Shown here: in pieces, positions 18,670 through 27,176 of the stretch
How positions within the stretch are numbered: position 1 is the first letter of the stretch
Layout: every line of letters begins with the position of its first letter
DNA from: Gammaproteobacteria bacterium
GTDB taxonomy: Bacteria > Pseudomonadota > Gammaproteobacteria > Pseudomonadales > Pseudohongiellaceae
DNA length: 64,000 nucleotides
NCBI GenBank assembly: GCA_041395725.1
Contig: JAWKZW010000001.1
Coordinates: 4,822,501-4,886,500 of the forward strand
Direction of reading: 5' to 3'
The notes under the pieces: model-generated
Told to the model about the DNA's origin: nothing
Databases searched by the model: none
Seen by the model: only the letters and a program-made list of their open reading frames with translations
Position numbers and translations under genes: made by a program

Positions 18670-18697
18670 ATATGGGGTCTGGTCGTTAAGTTTCAAG
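18670..18697 (-). promoter_or_regulatory. Sigma-32 heat-shock promoter of grpE-dnaK-dnaJ
   Basis: The minus strand reads CTTGAAA (18691-18697), a 13-bp spacer, then CCCCATAT (18670-18677). This is essentially the textbook sigma-32 consensus. It lies about 90 bp upstream of the grpE start, in the grpE-recN divergent region. Confidence 0.85.
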
Positions 18698-18817
18698 CTG
18701 ATGATTGCTTTTAAGGAGCGTCTGATTAAGTCCGCTGCCGATAACCAGGTGACCAGCGCGATAATTTTATCCTCTGAAAGCTTTTCAATCCTGAAGCAGG
18801 GCCCATATACTTTCCCC

Positions 18818-20491
18818 ATGTTAAGTCTGCTGACCATCAGGGATTACGCGATTGTCGACGCTCTCGATCTCGAGCTGAGCCATGGCATGACGGTTATCAC
18901 CGGAGAAACCGGGGCAGGCAAATCCATTATCCTGGGCGCGCTGGGCCTTACCCTTGGAGACCGGGCCGATAAAGGCGTGGTGAGGGCCGGCTCGGAGCGC
19001 GCAGACATCAGTGCCCTGTTCAATCTGGCGGACAATCCCGCCGCCCGCGACTGGCTTGGGCACCGCGACCTGCTGGACCCCGACCAGGGCGCCGACACGT
19101 GCCTGGTACGCCGTGTGGTGCCGGCCGACGGCACTTCCCGGGCCTACATCAATGGTGTGCCGGTAACACTGGGCAATCTGTCCGAACTGGGTGAAATGCT
19201 GATGGACATTCACAGCCAGCACGAACACCATTCGTTGCTGCGCAAGTCCACCCACCGGCAATTGCTGGATGAGTTCGGAGTAGAAGCTAAACTGCTTACT
19301 GAACTTGGCAGTCACCACCGCGACTGGCAGCACAATCAACACCTTATGAAGCAACTGCAGGAGCAGGCCGAGGAACTGGATGCCCAGCGCCAGCTGATCA
19401 GCTATCAGGTAGAAGAATTGGATGAGCTGGCTGCAGGCGAGGAAGAGTTCAAGAATCTGGAAGAAGAGTTTCAGCTGCTCACCAACGCTGAAAGCAGCAT
19501 GGCAACCCTGCAACAGGTGCTCACCCTGTGTCAGGATGACGAGACCTACAACATCACCCAGGCAATCAACCAGGCCAAAACGCTGCTGCGGGCGCTGCCG
19601 CAGGGTCTGCAACTGGGCAATGCGCTGGAGCTGCTGGACACCGCCGCAATCCAGATCGACGAAGCCACCAGTGACGTTGAAGATCGGCTCGAGCAAATCG
19701 AAGTCAACCCGGAGCGTCAGCAATGGGTGGACGAGCGACTCGCGGCGCTGCACAGAATGGCCAGAAAGCACAAAGTCCAACCGGAAAAACTGTATCAACT
19801 GCACCAGGGGCTGGCCGAACAGCTGCAGGGGCTCGCCCATTCTGATCGACAGTTGCGGGAACTCGGGGAAAAAGATGCGGAATTGCGCAACCTTTACACC
19901 GACGTAGCCAACCAGGTCAGCAAGCAGCGCAAACTGGCGGCGAAAAAGTTGGCCAGCAGTATCAACAAGCAGCTTGCCCTGCTGGGAATGACCGAGGCGC
20001 GCCTGGAGGTCAAGCTGCAACCGGTGCAGGCTGGCGACCCAAGCGCCACGGGCATGGAGTCCGTGGAATTTCTGATCAAGACAAATCCCGGGCAGCCGGC
20101 TCGAGGCCTGGCGAAAATCGCCTCGGGCGGGGAGCTTTCCCGCATCAGCCTGGCCATTCAGGTAATCACCGCGCAAACCTCGAAAACCCCGACCCTGGTG
20201 TTTGACGAAGTGGACGTGGGAATCGGCGGTGGTGTCGCAAGAGCCGTAGGCAAGCTGTTGCAACAGCTGTCAGAGCACACCCAGATCCTCTGTGTCACTC
20301 ATCAGGCCCAGGTGGCCTCCCAGGGCCAGCACCACCTGGTGGTACGCAAGGAAACTCAGGGACAAACCACCCGCACCGTCATCACGGCCCTGGGGCAGCA
20401 GGAAAAGGTGAAGGAAATCGCCCGGATGCTGGGCGGCGAAGACTACACCAACGAGTCCCTAGCCCATGCCGAGCAAATGGTTGCCGGTTGA
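18818..20491 (+). CDS. recN: DNA repair protein RecN
   Basis: This SMC-like ATPase acts in double-strand-break repair. It has Walker A (ITGETGAGKSII), a long coiled coil through the middle, the ABC signature (KIASGGELSRISLAIQ) and Walker B (TLVFDEVDVGIGG). The frame is open from 18701, but the ATG at 18818 (MLSLLTIRDYAIVD) gives 557 residues, the size of E. coli RecN (553). E. coli recN is SOS-regulated, but I could not see a CTG-N10-CAG LexA box here. Confidence 0.96.
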   Translation: MLSLLTIRDYAIVDALDLELSHGMTVITGETGAGKSIILGALGLTLGDRADKGVVRAGSERADISALFNLADNPAARDWLGHRDLLDPDQGADTCLVRRVVPADGTSRAYINGVPVTLGNLSELGEMLMDIHSQHEHHSLLRKSTHRQLLDEFGVEAKLLTELGSHHRDWQHNQHLMKQLQEQAEELDAQRQLISYQVEELDELAAGEEEFKNLEEEFQLLTNAESSMATLQQVLTLCQDDETYNITQAINQAKTLLRALPQGLQLGNALELLDTAAIQIDEATSDVEDRLEQIEVNPERQQWVDERLAALHRMARKHKVQPEKLYQLHQGLAEQLQGLAHSDRQLRELGEKDAELRNLYTDVANQVSKQRKLAAKKLASSINKQLALLGMTEARLEVKLQPVQAGDPSATGMESVEFLIKTNPGQPARGLAKIASGGELSRISLAIQVITAQTSKTPTLVFDEVDVGIGGGVARAVGKLLQQLSEHTQILCVTHQAQVASQGQHHLVVRKETQGQTTRTVITALGQQEKVKEIARMLGGEDYTNESLAHAEQMVAG

Positions 20492-20916
20492 AAATAAGTG
20501 AGCAACCGAGCTAATTCGAAATAAGTGAGCAACCGAGCACGGAGCCAACGCCGCTATCGGGAAAATAGACCGCGAAAGACCTGTTACCCGGAAAAAGCAG
20601 CTACAGTCCAAGCCTTGCAAAAACGGGCGAGGAGCGAGGATATTTTCCCGAGAGCAAGGCGGCACCGCGCACAGGGCGCGAGCATATTGAAAATAAGTGA
20701 GCAACCGAGCACGGAGCCAACGCCGCTATCGGGGAAATAGACTGCGATAGGCCTGTTGCCCGGAAAAAGCAGCTACAGCCCAAGCCTTGCAAAAACGGGC
20801 GAGGAGCGAGGATATTTTCCCGAGAGCAAGGCGGCACCGCGCGCAGGGCGTGAGCTTATTGAAAATAAGTGAGCAACCGAGCACGGAGCCAACGCGGCTA
20901 TCGGGGAAATAGACCG
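20492..20916 (+). repeat. 172-bp tandem repeat block between recN and fur
   Basis: Two full units start at 20519 and 20691 with an exact 172-bp period. A partial third unit runs from 20863 to 20916, and a 26-bp truncated unit starts at 20492. Each starts AAATAAGTGAGCAACCGAGC; full units differ by only a few bases. The array begins right after the recN stop and ends one base before the fur stop codon. Short frames inside the units show no gene-like features. Confidence 0.9.
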
Positions 20917-21342
20917 CTACTCGCCCGTTTTTTGGCAGGATGGGCAGAGGCCGTAGATATACAGGGAATGATCAGTAATCTCAAACCCCAGCTTCTCCGC
21001 AATCTTATCCTGCTGCGCCTCGATCACCTCGTCATAGAACTCCTCCACTTTGCCACACTTGGTGCAGACAATATGATCGTGGTGATCATCGGAGTTCAGT
21101 TCAAAGACCGAGTGGCCACCTTCAAAGTGGTGGCGCATTACCAGCCCGGCAGACTCGAACTGGGTCAGAACCCGGTACACGGTGGCCAGGCCAACATCTT
21201 CATCGGCCTCGATAAGTGCCTTGTAGACATCCTCGGCACTAAAATGCTTGTCTTCCGAGCCTTCCAGTATCTGCAGAATTTTTACACGCGGCAGCGTGAC
21301 TTTTAGACCTGCATTCCGCAGATCCTGATTTTCCGTTGCCAT
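20917..21342 (-). CDS. fur: Ferric uptake regulator
   Basis: This is an iron-responsive dimeric repressor of 141 residues. The N-terminal winged helix (LKVTLPRVKILQIL, GLATVYRVLTQFESAGLV) is followed by the metal-binding dimerisation domain (HHDHIVCTKCGKVEEF). It ends with the second Cys pair (CPSC). It is divergent from bamE, the usual gammaproteobacterial arrangement. Its 3' end abuts the tandem repeat array. Confidence 0.97.
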   Translation of the reverse strand: MATENQDLRNAGLKVTLPRVKILQILEGSEDKHFSAEDVYKALIEADEDVGLATVYRVLTQFESAGLVMRHHFEGGHSVFELNSDDHHDHIVCTKCGKVEEFYDEVIEAQQDKIAEKLGFEITDHSLYIYGLCPSCQKTGE

Positions 21343-21646
21343 ATCACTCTCTCTCGAAGTCTCGGGACCCTGGCAATCAGCCGTGGAGACTCCATAACGT
21401 TGCAGGCATTTCGTCGAGCGAAATAGTGGGTTATTATGCCGCTTTAACCAGCCGGATGAAAGTTAGGGAGTCTCTGATTAACCACTGCAATGCGCCGGCA
21501 GTACGTTGCGGAAATTAATCAGAGGCTCTCTGGACCGGATTTCGCGGGATTATGGGCAAGTGCCGGAACCAATCCCGAAAGTCGCGGTCAGCTACTAAGA
21601 CTCTCATTACTCACACTACGATCACTTTCGACACACCGGTTTAACG
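21343..21646. other. fur-bamE divergent intergenic region
   Basis: This 304-bp region must hold the promoters for fur and bamE, but I could not assign -35/-10 boxes with confidence. It contains a separately listed 63-bp imperfect palindrome (21468-21530). No convincing Fur box or gene was seen. Confidence 0.5.
21468..21530. repeat. Imperfect palindrome with CTCTGATTAA ends
   Basis: The arms GAGTCTCTGATTAA and TTAATCAGAGGCTCTC, with further pairing of TGCAA and TTGCG inside, form a roughly 24-bp imperfect hairpin. Related sequence (TTAAGGAG plus TCTGATTAAG-like) occurs at 18711-18730 and 29280-29300. This suggests a dispersed palindromic family, or remnants of one, in this genome. Confidence 0.65.
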
Positions 21647-22009
21647 ATGACAGTAAAAGCACTACCAGCTTTCCGGGCCCTCCTGCTCACCCTGGCCATG
21701 GCCGGGCTCAGTGCCTGCGGCCCCTTTCAGTTTCCGGGCGTGTACAAGATCTCCATTCCCCAGGGCAATATCATCACCCAGGACATGGTCGACCAGCTGC
21801 GGCCAGGTATGACCAAGCGTCAGGTCATCTTCGTCATGGGGACACCGCTGGTGCGAGATCCCTTCCATCAGGATCGGTGGGACTATGTTTACAACTTTCA
21901 GCCCGGCGGTGGGCAACGGGTCGGAGAGCGGGTCACGGTGTTTTTTCAGGATGACCAGCTGGTGCGCATCGCCGGCGACTATCAGCCCAACCCGGATGCG
22001 CTCAACTGA
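21647..22009 (+). CDS. bamE: Outer membrane assembly lipoprotein BamE
   Basis: This lipoprotein subunit of the BAM complex helps insert beta-barrel proteins in the outer membrane. A signal peptide with lipobox LSAC is followed by the SmpA/OmlA domain (LRPGMTKRQVIFVMGTPL, WDYVYNFQPGG). It has 120 residues. The divergent orientation to fur is conserved in many gammaproteobacteria. Confidence 0.96.
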   Translation: MTVKALPAFRALLLTLAMAGLSACGPFQFPGVYKISIPQGNIITQDMVDQLRPGMTKRQVIFVMGTPLVRDPFHQDRWDYVYNFQPGGGQRVGERVTVFFQDDQLVRIAGDYQPNPDALN

Positions 22010-22170
22010 AGAACGCCCGGCCACCCCACTCCCTTCGTACCTTCCTGACAACAATACCACCAGGCAGCCCTTTGCGCAGCGGGCTGTCTGATGGCTGACA
22101 CAGAGATGCTCAGAAGCGAATCAACCGATGGCCCGGGAGTAATAAGGGCCACCGGCTGACAGGCTCTGCA

Positions 22171-24411
22171 TCAGTAGTCGAAGCGCAGGCCAAGCCTGAA
22201 GCTGCGACCGGGTTCCGGGGCATAATTCTTGAGAAACGAGGCATGATTGCGAATTTCCTCGTCCAGCAGATTGTCGCCTCGAATGAACAACTTCAACTCC
22301 GAGTCGCCCATGAGCTGCCAATGGTAATCGGCGTACAGTGACACCACCGTGTAGGCATCGGTGGGTAACTCAACCTTGCCAACATCATCCTGCTCATTGA
22401 CCCGCGTGACATGCAGATGGGCGCTCCAGTCCGAATTGAAGAAGCGTAATTCGGCTCCCAGCTTGGCGGCAGGAATACGCGGGATATTCCCCCCCGAATC
22501 CAGTTCTGCCCGCACGAAGTCACCAAATACACTTAACTCCATGGAAGTATCACCGCGATCCAGCAGGGAAAAAGCCACCTCGCCCTCAATGCCCGTAAAG
22601 GTGGCATCGCGGGACAGGTAGCGCGCTATGGCCTGCTCTTCAAATTCCTCGCCGGTCAGATCGAGAAATACGAAATTATCAATCTCGTTACGGTAAACAC
22701 TCAGCTGTCCCGTGAAAGGCCCTGCAAACCTACGAATGCCGAGCTCAATGTTGTTGGAAGTCTCCACATCAAGGTCCGGATTACCGATTTCCAGCAGATT
22801 GGTGGCAGCGTGCAGGGTGAATTGCTCCGGGTCACTGTAAACCTCGCAACCGCCGGCATCAACATTGGAATACAGCTCTTCCACGGTGGGGGTCCGCTGG
22901 GAACGACTCAGGCCGAGCAACACGTTGTTCTCATCATTGAGATCGTAGAGCAGACTGCCACTGAGACTGACAGCCATGTCACTATTGTCGCAACCGGACC
23001 CGGCATCTACGGCACCACGTTCCGCACGCACACCGAGTTCTGCAGTGTAGCGCCCGCTGGTCAGCCGTTCCACGCCGAAGATGCCGATGTTGCTGATATC
23101 CGATTCAGGGATGAAAGCTTCCTCGCCGATGGCGGAAAACTCAGTATTGGTCAGTTGCAACCCCCACACGCCGGAGCGATCGGCGGAGTGTGCATGGCTG
23201 AGCGTAAAGCGCCCTTCGAACCCCCTATTGGAATAAAGTGTTCCTGTTTCCTGATCACCGTCTTCGAAATATTCCACCTCACCGTGCTCGTAGTCGGTGA
23301 AACCCAGCGTACCATCGAATCGATCGAACCAGCTGTTGTCCAGATCCAGGCCGGCCCGCAGATCATAGCGGATTTTCTCCAGGTCAATACGCACGAACTC
23401 CACATCGCCATGGTCATGGCCTTCTTCATGATCGTCGTCATGGTCGTCTTCTTCGTGTTCTTCATGGTCCTCATCATGACCATGGCCGTGACTGTGAGTA
23501 CCTCCCGGCAACCCGTAATCATTCTCCAGGATGTTAACTGAGAAACCGATGAAACCACGCTCTCCTACCCAGGACAGGCCGACGCTGCCACCCTCTGCCT
23601 CGGCACTGGAGTTACTGATAAACCCATTGGTGTTCTCGAATTCCTCTTCACCGTGTTCATCGTCGTGTTCATCCTCATGATCGTGGTCTTCTCCGAGTAA
23701 CTCCGCAGTCAGTTCCTCGAGGGCTTCCAGACCCTCTTCGTCCAGCGCCAGGCCCGGGATGTCCACATCGCCACTCTCGCGCCTGAAAGCACTGACATGG
23801 AAGCCGTAATTTCCACTTGACCCGTCGAAACGAAACACGGTCTTGTTTTCGTCACTGACTGTGTTGTGACTCTGCTCGATGAAAAAAGTGGGCTCATCAA
23901 TCAAGCGATCGGGTATTCGATTATCGATCACGTTTATTACGCCGCCCACGGCACCGCTGCCGTACAACAGCGTGGCCGGCCCTCTAATTACCTCAAGGCG
24001 CTCGGCCAGAGCCGGTTCCACACCCTCGGCATGATCCGGGCTCTGGTTGGAGGCATCGGTCACTCCCACGCCGTTGGTCAATACACTGACCCGGCTGGCA
24101 CTCTGACCGCGAATAACCGGGTGCCCCAGACTGGGGCCGAACGAGGCATTGTTGACGCCGATTTCATTGCGCAGCGTGTCGCCAAGAGTATTGCCCACTT
24201 TCTCGCGCAGCTCCTCTCCGGAGAGCACTCCGACCGGTAACGCCGTTTCGGCAACATTGCTTTGAAATGGCACCGTCACCAGGATCTCCTCCAGGGCTTC
24301 TGAACGGTGGTTACTCTCTTCGGCAGCACCTGCCGTGGTTGTAAAGAGCACCGGTGTCAGTGCCAGACCGATGGCTCGGGATAGTTTTTGAGTCTTACTT
24401 GCTTTGAACAT
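22171..24411 (-). CDS. TonB-dependent receptor, ZnuD-like with His-rich loops
   Basis: This is an outer-membrane active transporter of 746 residues. It has a signal peptide (ends AGAA), a TonB-box/plug region (EEILVTVPF, VIRGQSASRVSV, RLEVIRGPATLLYGSGA) and a 22-strand barrel ending in aromatic FDY. Two loops (residues about 241-257 and 305-335) are extremely rich in His, Asp and Glu, the hallmark of ZnuD-type zinc receptors. Upstream on the same strand are two small proteins with HxH and DCxICLKLG motifs, consistent with a metal-uptake cluster. Zinc is the likeliest substrate; copper or another metal is possible. Confidence 0.88.
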   Translation of the reverse strand: MFKASKTQKLSRAIGLALTPVLFTTTAGAAEESNHRSEALEEILVTVPFQSNVAETALPVGVLSGEELREKVGNTLGDTLRNEIGVNNASFGPSLGHPVIRGQSASRVSVLTNGVGVTDASNQSPDHAEGVEPALAERLEVIRGPATLLYGSGAVGGVINVIDNRIPDRLIDEPTFFIEQSHNTVSDENKTVFRFDGSSGNYGFHVSAFRRESGDVDIPGLALDEEGLEALEELTAELLGEDHDHEDEHDDEHGEEEFENTNGFISNSSAEAEGGSVGLSWVGERGFIGFSVNILENDYGLPGGTHSHGHGHDEDHEEHEEDDHDDDHEEGHDHGDVEFVRIDLEKIRYDLRAGLDLDNSWFDRFDGTLGFTDYEHGEVEYFEDGDQETGTLYSNRGFEGRFTLSHAHSADRSGVWGLQLTNTEFSAIGEEAFIPESDISNIGIFGVERLTSGRYTAELGVRAERGAVDAGSGCDNSDMAVSLSGSLLYDLNDENNVLLGLSRSQRTPTVEELYSNVDAGGCEVYSDPEQFTLHAATNLLEIGNPDLDVETSNNIELGIRRFAGPFTGQLSVYRNEIDNFVFLDLTGEEFEEQAIARYLSRDATFTGIEGEVAFSLLDRGDTSMELSVFGDFVRAELDSGGNIPRIPAAKLGAELRFFNSDWSAHLHVTRVNEQDDVGKVELPTDAYTVVSLYADYHWQLMGDSELKLFIRGDNLLDEEIRNHASFLKNYAPEPGRSFRLGLRFDY

Positions 24412-24446
24412 GTCTGCTCCTGGTATTCAATCAACAACTGCTTGGT

Positions 24447-24851
24447 TCAGCACTGTCCGCATGGCACGCTGCTGAGATCCGATTCCGGGCTCCGCTGCAG
24501 GTGGCGCGGGCGTCTTGCGGTCTGTCTTCGGAGCCAGGCCCGCGGTGGTCCGCGAGACCGGTGCGCGAGCAGAACCACAGCAGGAAAAGCAAGGGCGAAC
24601 AGGGCATTGGGGAAGGATTTCGCCGCTACCGCAATGAAACTGAAAGACTGGCTGACAGCTTTAGCACCTGAGCCGAGTTTCAGGCAGATGTGGCAATCAG
24701 TCTGGGCCTTGAAGTCTTCATGAACATGGGCCAGTTCGATAGTCTGGGCAGACAGAACAAGGAAAAATAACAGCACCACCAGCCCGACTGCGCGATCGGA
24801 CGGCGACCGGCTCAGCGCCGACACTGTTTTGAAGATTCCTGCTGGATACAT
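24447..24851 (-). CDS. Small membrane protein with HVH and DCHICLKLG motif (first of two)
   Basis: The protein has 134 residues. A hydrophobic helix (VGLVVLLFFLVLSAQTI) is followed by ELAHVHEDFKAQTDCHICLKLG, then a second hydrophobic segment and a basic tail. The His and Cys residues look like metal ligands. It may be related to DUF2946-type small metal-associated proteins (uncertain, from memory). The ATG at 24851 is chosen because AGGAG sits 6-7 bp upstream. It lies 35 bp upstream of the ZnuD-like receptor and is a paralogue of the next gene. Confidence 0.7.
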   Translation of the reverse strand: MYPAGIFKTVSALSRSPSDRAVGLVVLLFFLVLSAQTIELAHVHEDFKAQTDCHICLKLGSGAKAVSQSFSFIAVAAKSFPNALFALAFPAVVLLAHRSRGPPRAWLRRQTARRPRHLQRSPESDLSSVPCGQC

Positions 24852-25127
24852 CCCTTTTCTCCTGGTACCTGCAGCCGACATTGTCCGTGAAAAACGTTCA
24901 GATCTATCGCGGCTTTCCGGATGCAACGCTGAAGCCAATAACCGGAAAGCGATTGCCCATCGGACCAAGCCGAAATTCAGTACGTAAGTGACTGCTTCTG
25001 GAGTTACTGCTGGAGTTGACTACAAACCCGGATCAATTGCTTCGAAACCGGGTTGCACAACCGCACCTGCTGACAAAACGCTCACAGCGCCAATCATTGC
25101 TGGCGCTTGGGCTGATTGCCCGCCAGA

Positions 25128-25424
25128 TCAGGATAGGGAAGGTGGGGCACGGGACCTGGGCGACGGAAGAACTCCGAATACCCGCTGAGGAAGTTCAAAC
25201 TGAAGCCAGTAACGCGCGACCGTGACAGTCAGAAGGACGGAGTCAGCGACAGCGACATCGTTCTGGGTTCCCAGCTTGAGACAGATCTGGCAATCCGGGT
25301 GCAGGCTTAAATCGCCCTCATGGGTATGCTGCAGGGTGATGGTCTGCACCAGCAGAAAGACCAGCGCGGCTACAAGCAGCCATGATCGATTTCGGCGGGA
25401 AGTTAATAGACCTGTAGTCAGCAT
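25128..25424 (-). CDS. Small membrane protein with HTH and DCQICLKLG motif (second of two)
   Basis: The protein has 98 residues. One N-terminal membrane helix (WLLVAALVFLLVQTITL) is followed by QHTHEGDLSLHPDCQICLKLG and a second hydrophobic stretch. The motif layout is the same as in the gene at 24447-24851, so they are tandem paralogues 276 bp apart upstream of a zinc-type TonB receptor. A role in periplasmic metal handling is inferred. No Zur box was recognised in front of either gene. Confidence 0.65.
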   Translation of the reverse strand: MLTTGLLTSRRNRSWLLVAALVFLLVQTITLQHTHEGDLSLHPDCQICLKLGTQNDVAVADSVLLTVTVARYWLQFELPQRVFGVLPSPRSRAPPSLS

Positions 25425-25591
25425 GATCAGTTGATTTTATGCCCACGGAGCAAATTAAGCGCCGAGTATGCCAACATTCCCCAAAAAATGGAACTTCTCT
25501 GTGGCCGCTCCCGCCGTCAATCCGCCGCACCGAAGCGGGAGATTATCGTCAATCTGCCTGCCGTTGCCAGAGGATACACGGCTGCGCCCGA

Positions 25592-26620
25592 TTACAGACG
25601 GGTGGCAAATATTTCCAGCGCCTCCCGTCCGACCACGTCCTGTGCCACCAGCAACAGGTCCTGGCGGGGAATATCCGGCAGCGCTTCGCGCAGCACCTTG
25701 AGGTGCTTCTCCTCCTGAGCCTTCCGCTCATCCATGAATTCACTGACCCCGGCCGGCATGCGTTTATTGACCACCAGCCCCCCTACCGCCACACCGGTAC
25801 GCTTCAACTTGGCGGCCAGTTCGATGGTTTCCAATACCGGCAGACGTTCCGCGGCCAGCACAATGATGAAGGTGGTTTTTTCCCGATCGGTCAGCGCATC
25901 CCGCAGGTTGGTGAAGCGCTTTCGCCGCCGCAGCAGAATCTGCCGGATGCGACTTTCTTTCTGAGCCTCCGGGGCTTCATTGAAATATTTACCGCCCAGA
26001 TCCTGATCTGACTCGCGCCCCAGATCCGCTACTATCGAGGCGAATTTATCGGCTTTTTCCCGGCGCTTGATCAACCCCTCGGTCCACGCCGACATCAACT
26101 CCGGCAGCGCCATCAAGCGCGCGGTGTGCCCGGAAGGTGCCGTGTCAAACACGATGAGATCGTATTCTTTTAAGCCCTGCTCCACTACTTCGGCAATTTT
26201 TTCCAGGATCGCGGCTTCCTGCATCCCCGGGGCATCCCTGGACAGCTCCAGGTGCTTGTCCACCTCGCCGCGCAGCTCCATGGGCATCAGCCGGTACAGA
26301 GCCGAGCTGACCTCTTCCAGGTGCTGATTGACAGTTTCCTCCGGGTCCAGTTCCAGGCCATCCAGCCCCGGACTCAGCTTTACCGGCCGGGAGCCGATGG
26401 GGCGATCGAACAGATGCCCCAGATTATGGGCGGGATCGGTGGAGACCAGCAGTACCTTTTTGCCTTCATTGGCCATGGCCAGAGCCGTGGCTGCGGAGAC
26501 CGTGGTCTTGCCCACGCCACCCTTGCCACCAAAAAACAGAATCTTGCGCCCGCGGGCTAACTCTAGCAGCAATGTACGTGGTCCAATGGTGATTTCTCGA
26601 TACCCATGCGCTTGTGCCAC
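25592..26620 (-). CDS. ArsA/GET3-family ATPase
   Basis: This single-domain ATPase of 342 residues has the deviant Walker A GGKGGVGKTT, the switch I-like STDPAHNLGHLFD and the switch II DTAPSGHTARLMALP. It resembles the ArsA/TRC40 family. There is no arsenic operon nearby, so arsenite extrusion is unlikely. The likely GTG start at 26620 overlaps the end of the upstream CC-terminal gene by 58 bp; a TTG at the overlap is an alternative start. The tight overlap indicates that the two products work together. Confidence 0.85.
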   Translation of the reverse strand: MAQAHGYREITIGPRTLLLELARGRKILFFGGKGGVGKTTVSAATALAMANEGKKVLLVSTDPAHNLGHLFDRPIGSRPVKLSPGLDGLELDPEETVNQHLEEVSSALYRLMPMELRGEVDKHLELSRDAPGMQEAAILEKIAEVVEQGLKEYDLIVFDTAPSGHTARLMALPELMSAWTEGLIKRREKADKFASIVADLGRESDQDLGGKYFNEAPEAQKESRIRQILLRRRKRFTNLRDALTDREKTTFIIVLAAERLPVLETIELAAKLKRTGVAVGGLVVNKRMPAGVSEFMDERKAQEEKHLKVLREALPDIPRQDLLLVAQDVVGREALEIFATRL

Positions 26621-27024
26621 TCGTGAAAACGCTCGTAGACCACCGGCAGCAATTCCATCGTGTAGTAAGCGGCCGGGTTGGGCACACCCAGACTCTCGGC
26701 AAAGACCAGCAGCATGAAGAGATCCTCTTCGTCACGCTGGGCGCGGGCGAAAGTGCGCCGGTAAGGTGCGACATAGAACTCGTAAAGATTGTCGTTCAGG
26801 CGCTGGAACAGGCCTTTCTGCTGTTCCCTGGCGGGCTGAGCGGCCTGCGTTTTGCTCTCCACTTTCTTATGCACCGAGGCCTGCTCGCTTCTCTGCTCAC
26901 CGGCCTGCTGGTTTATCGGCTCACCGGTCCGCTCATCGGCCTGATCCACAGACTGCCCATTGCCAAGACCGCCTTCATTCCAGCCTTTATCTCTGCCCTT
27001 GTCACTGCCTGTGGTTTTTTTCAC
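26563..27024 (-). CDS. Cory-CC-star-type small protein ending in Cys-Cys
   Basis: The 153-residue frame has a polar, low-complexity N-terminus (about residues 1-70). The conserved-looking domain (LNDNLYEFYVAPYRRTFAR, EDLFMLLVFAESLGVPNPAAYY) follows, and the protein ends exactly in DHVHCC. This pattern matches what I recall of the cory-CC-star proteins, which sit next to ArsA-family ATPases and end in two cysteines. The function is unknown. A terminal Cys pair handed to an ATPase suggests metal binding or a tail-recognition signal (inference). The GTG start lacks a clear ribosome site, and a later start is possible. Confidence 0.75.
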   Translation of the reverse strand: MKKTTGSDKGRDKGWNEGGLGNGQSVDQADERTGEPINQQAGEQRSEQASVHKKVESKTQAAQPAREQQKGLFQRLNDNLYEFYVAPYRRTFARAQRDEEDLFMLLVFAESLGVPNPAAYYTMELLPVVYERFHEWHKRMGIEKSPLDHVHCC

Positions 27025-27176
27025 GCGCGCTGCACTCGTGTGGTTGGGTTACCCGGCAAGTCTAGTAGGTGCCGTCCCTTGAATCAATCCTGGGTGCTTT
27101 GTAAGCAGAGAGCTCCAGGGTTCTGTGGCCAGCGGGCATTCGTCAGGCCGGCTCCGGCGCCTTGATCGGCCACCGC

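Noticed and set aside
18583..18817. LexA box upstream of recN
   Set aside because: Only a CTG-N8-CAG near 18731-18744 was found, not the CTG-N10-CAG spacing.
18821..20263. 480-residue open frame antisense to recN
   Set aside because: It lies wholly inside recN in the opposite strand; recN has all its motifs, and the antisense translation shows no domain and typical GC-driven composition.
20492..20916. Possible CRISPR or coding repeats
   Set aside because: The 172-bp units are tandem without spacers, and the short frames lack coding features.
24412..25591. Zur box controlling the zinc-type receptor cluster
   Set aside because: No GTTATAATATAAC-like palindrome was found in any of the gaps.
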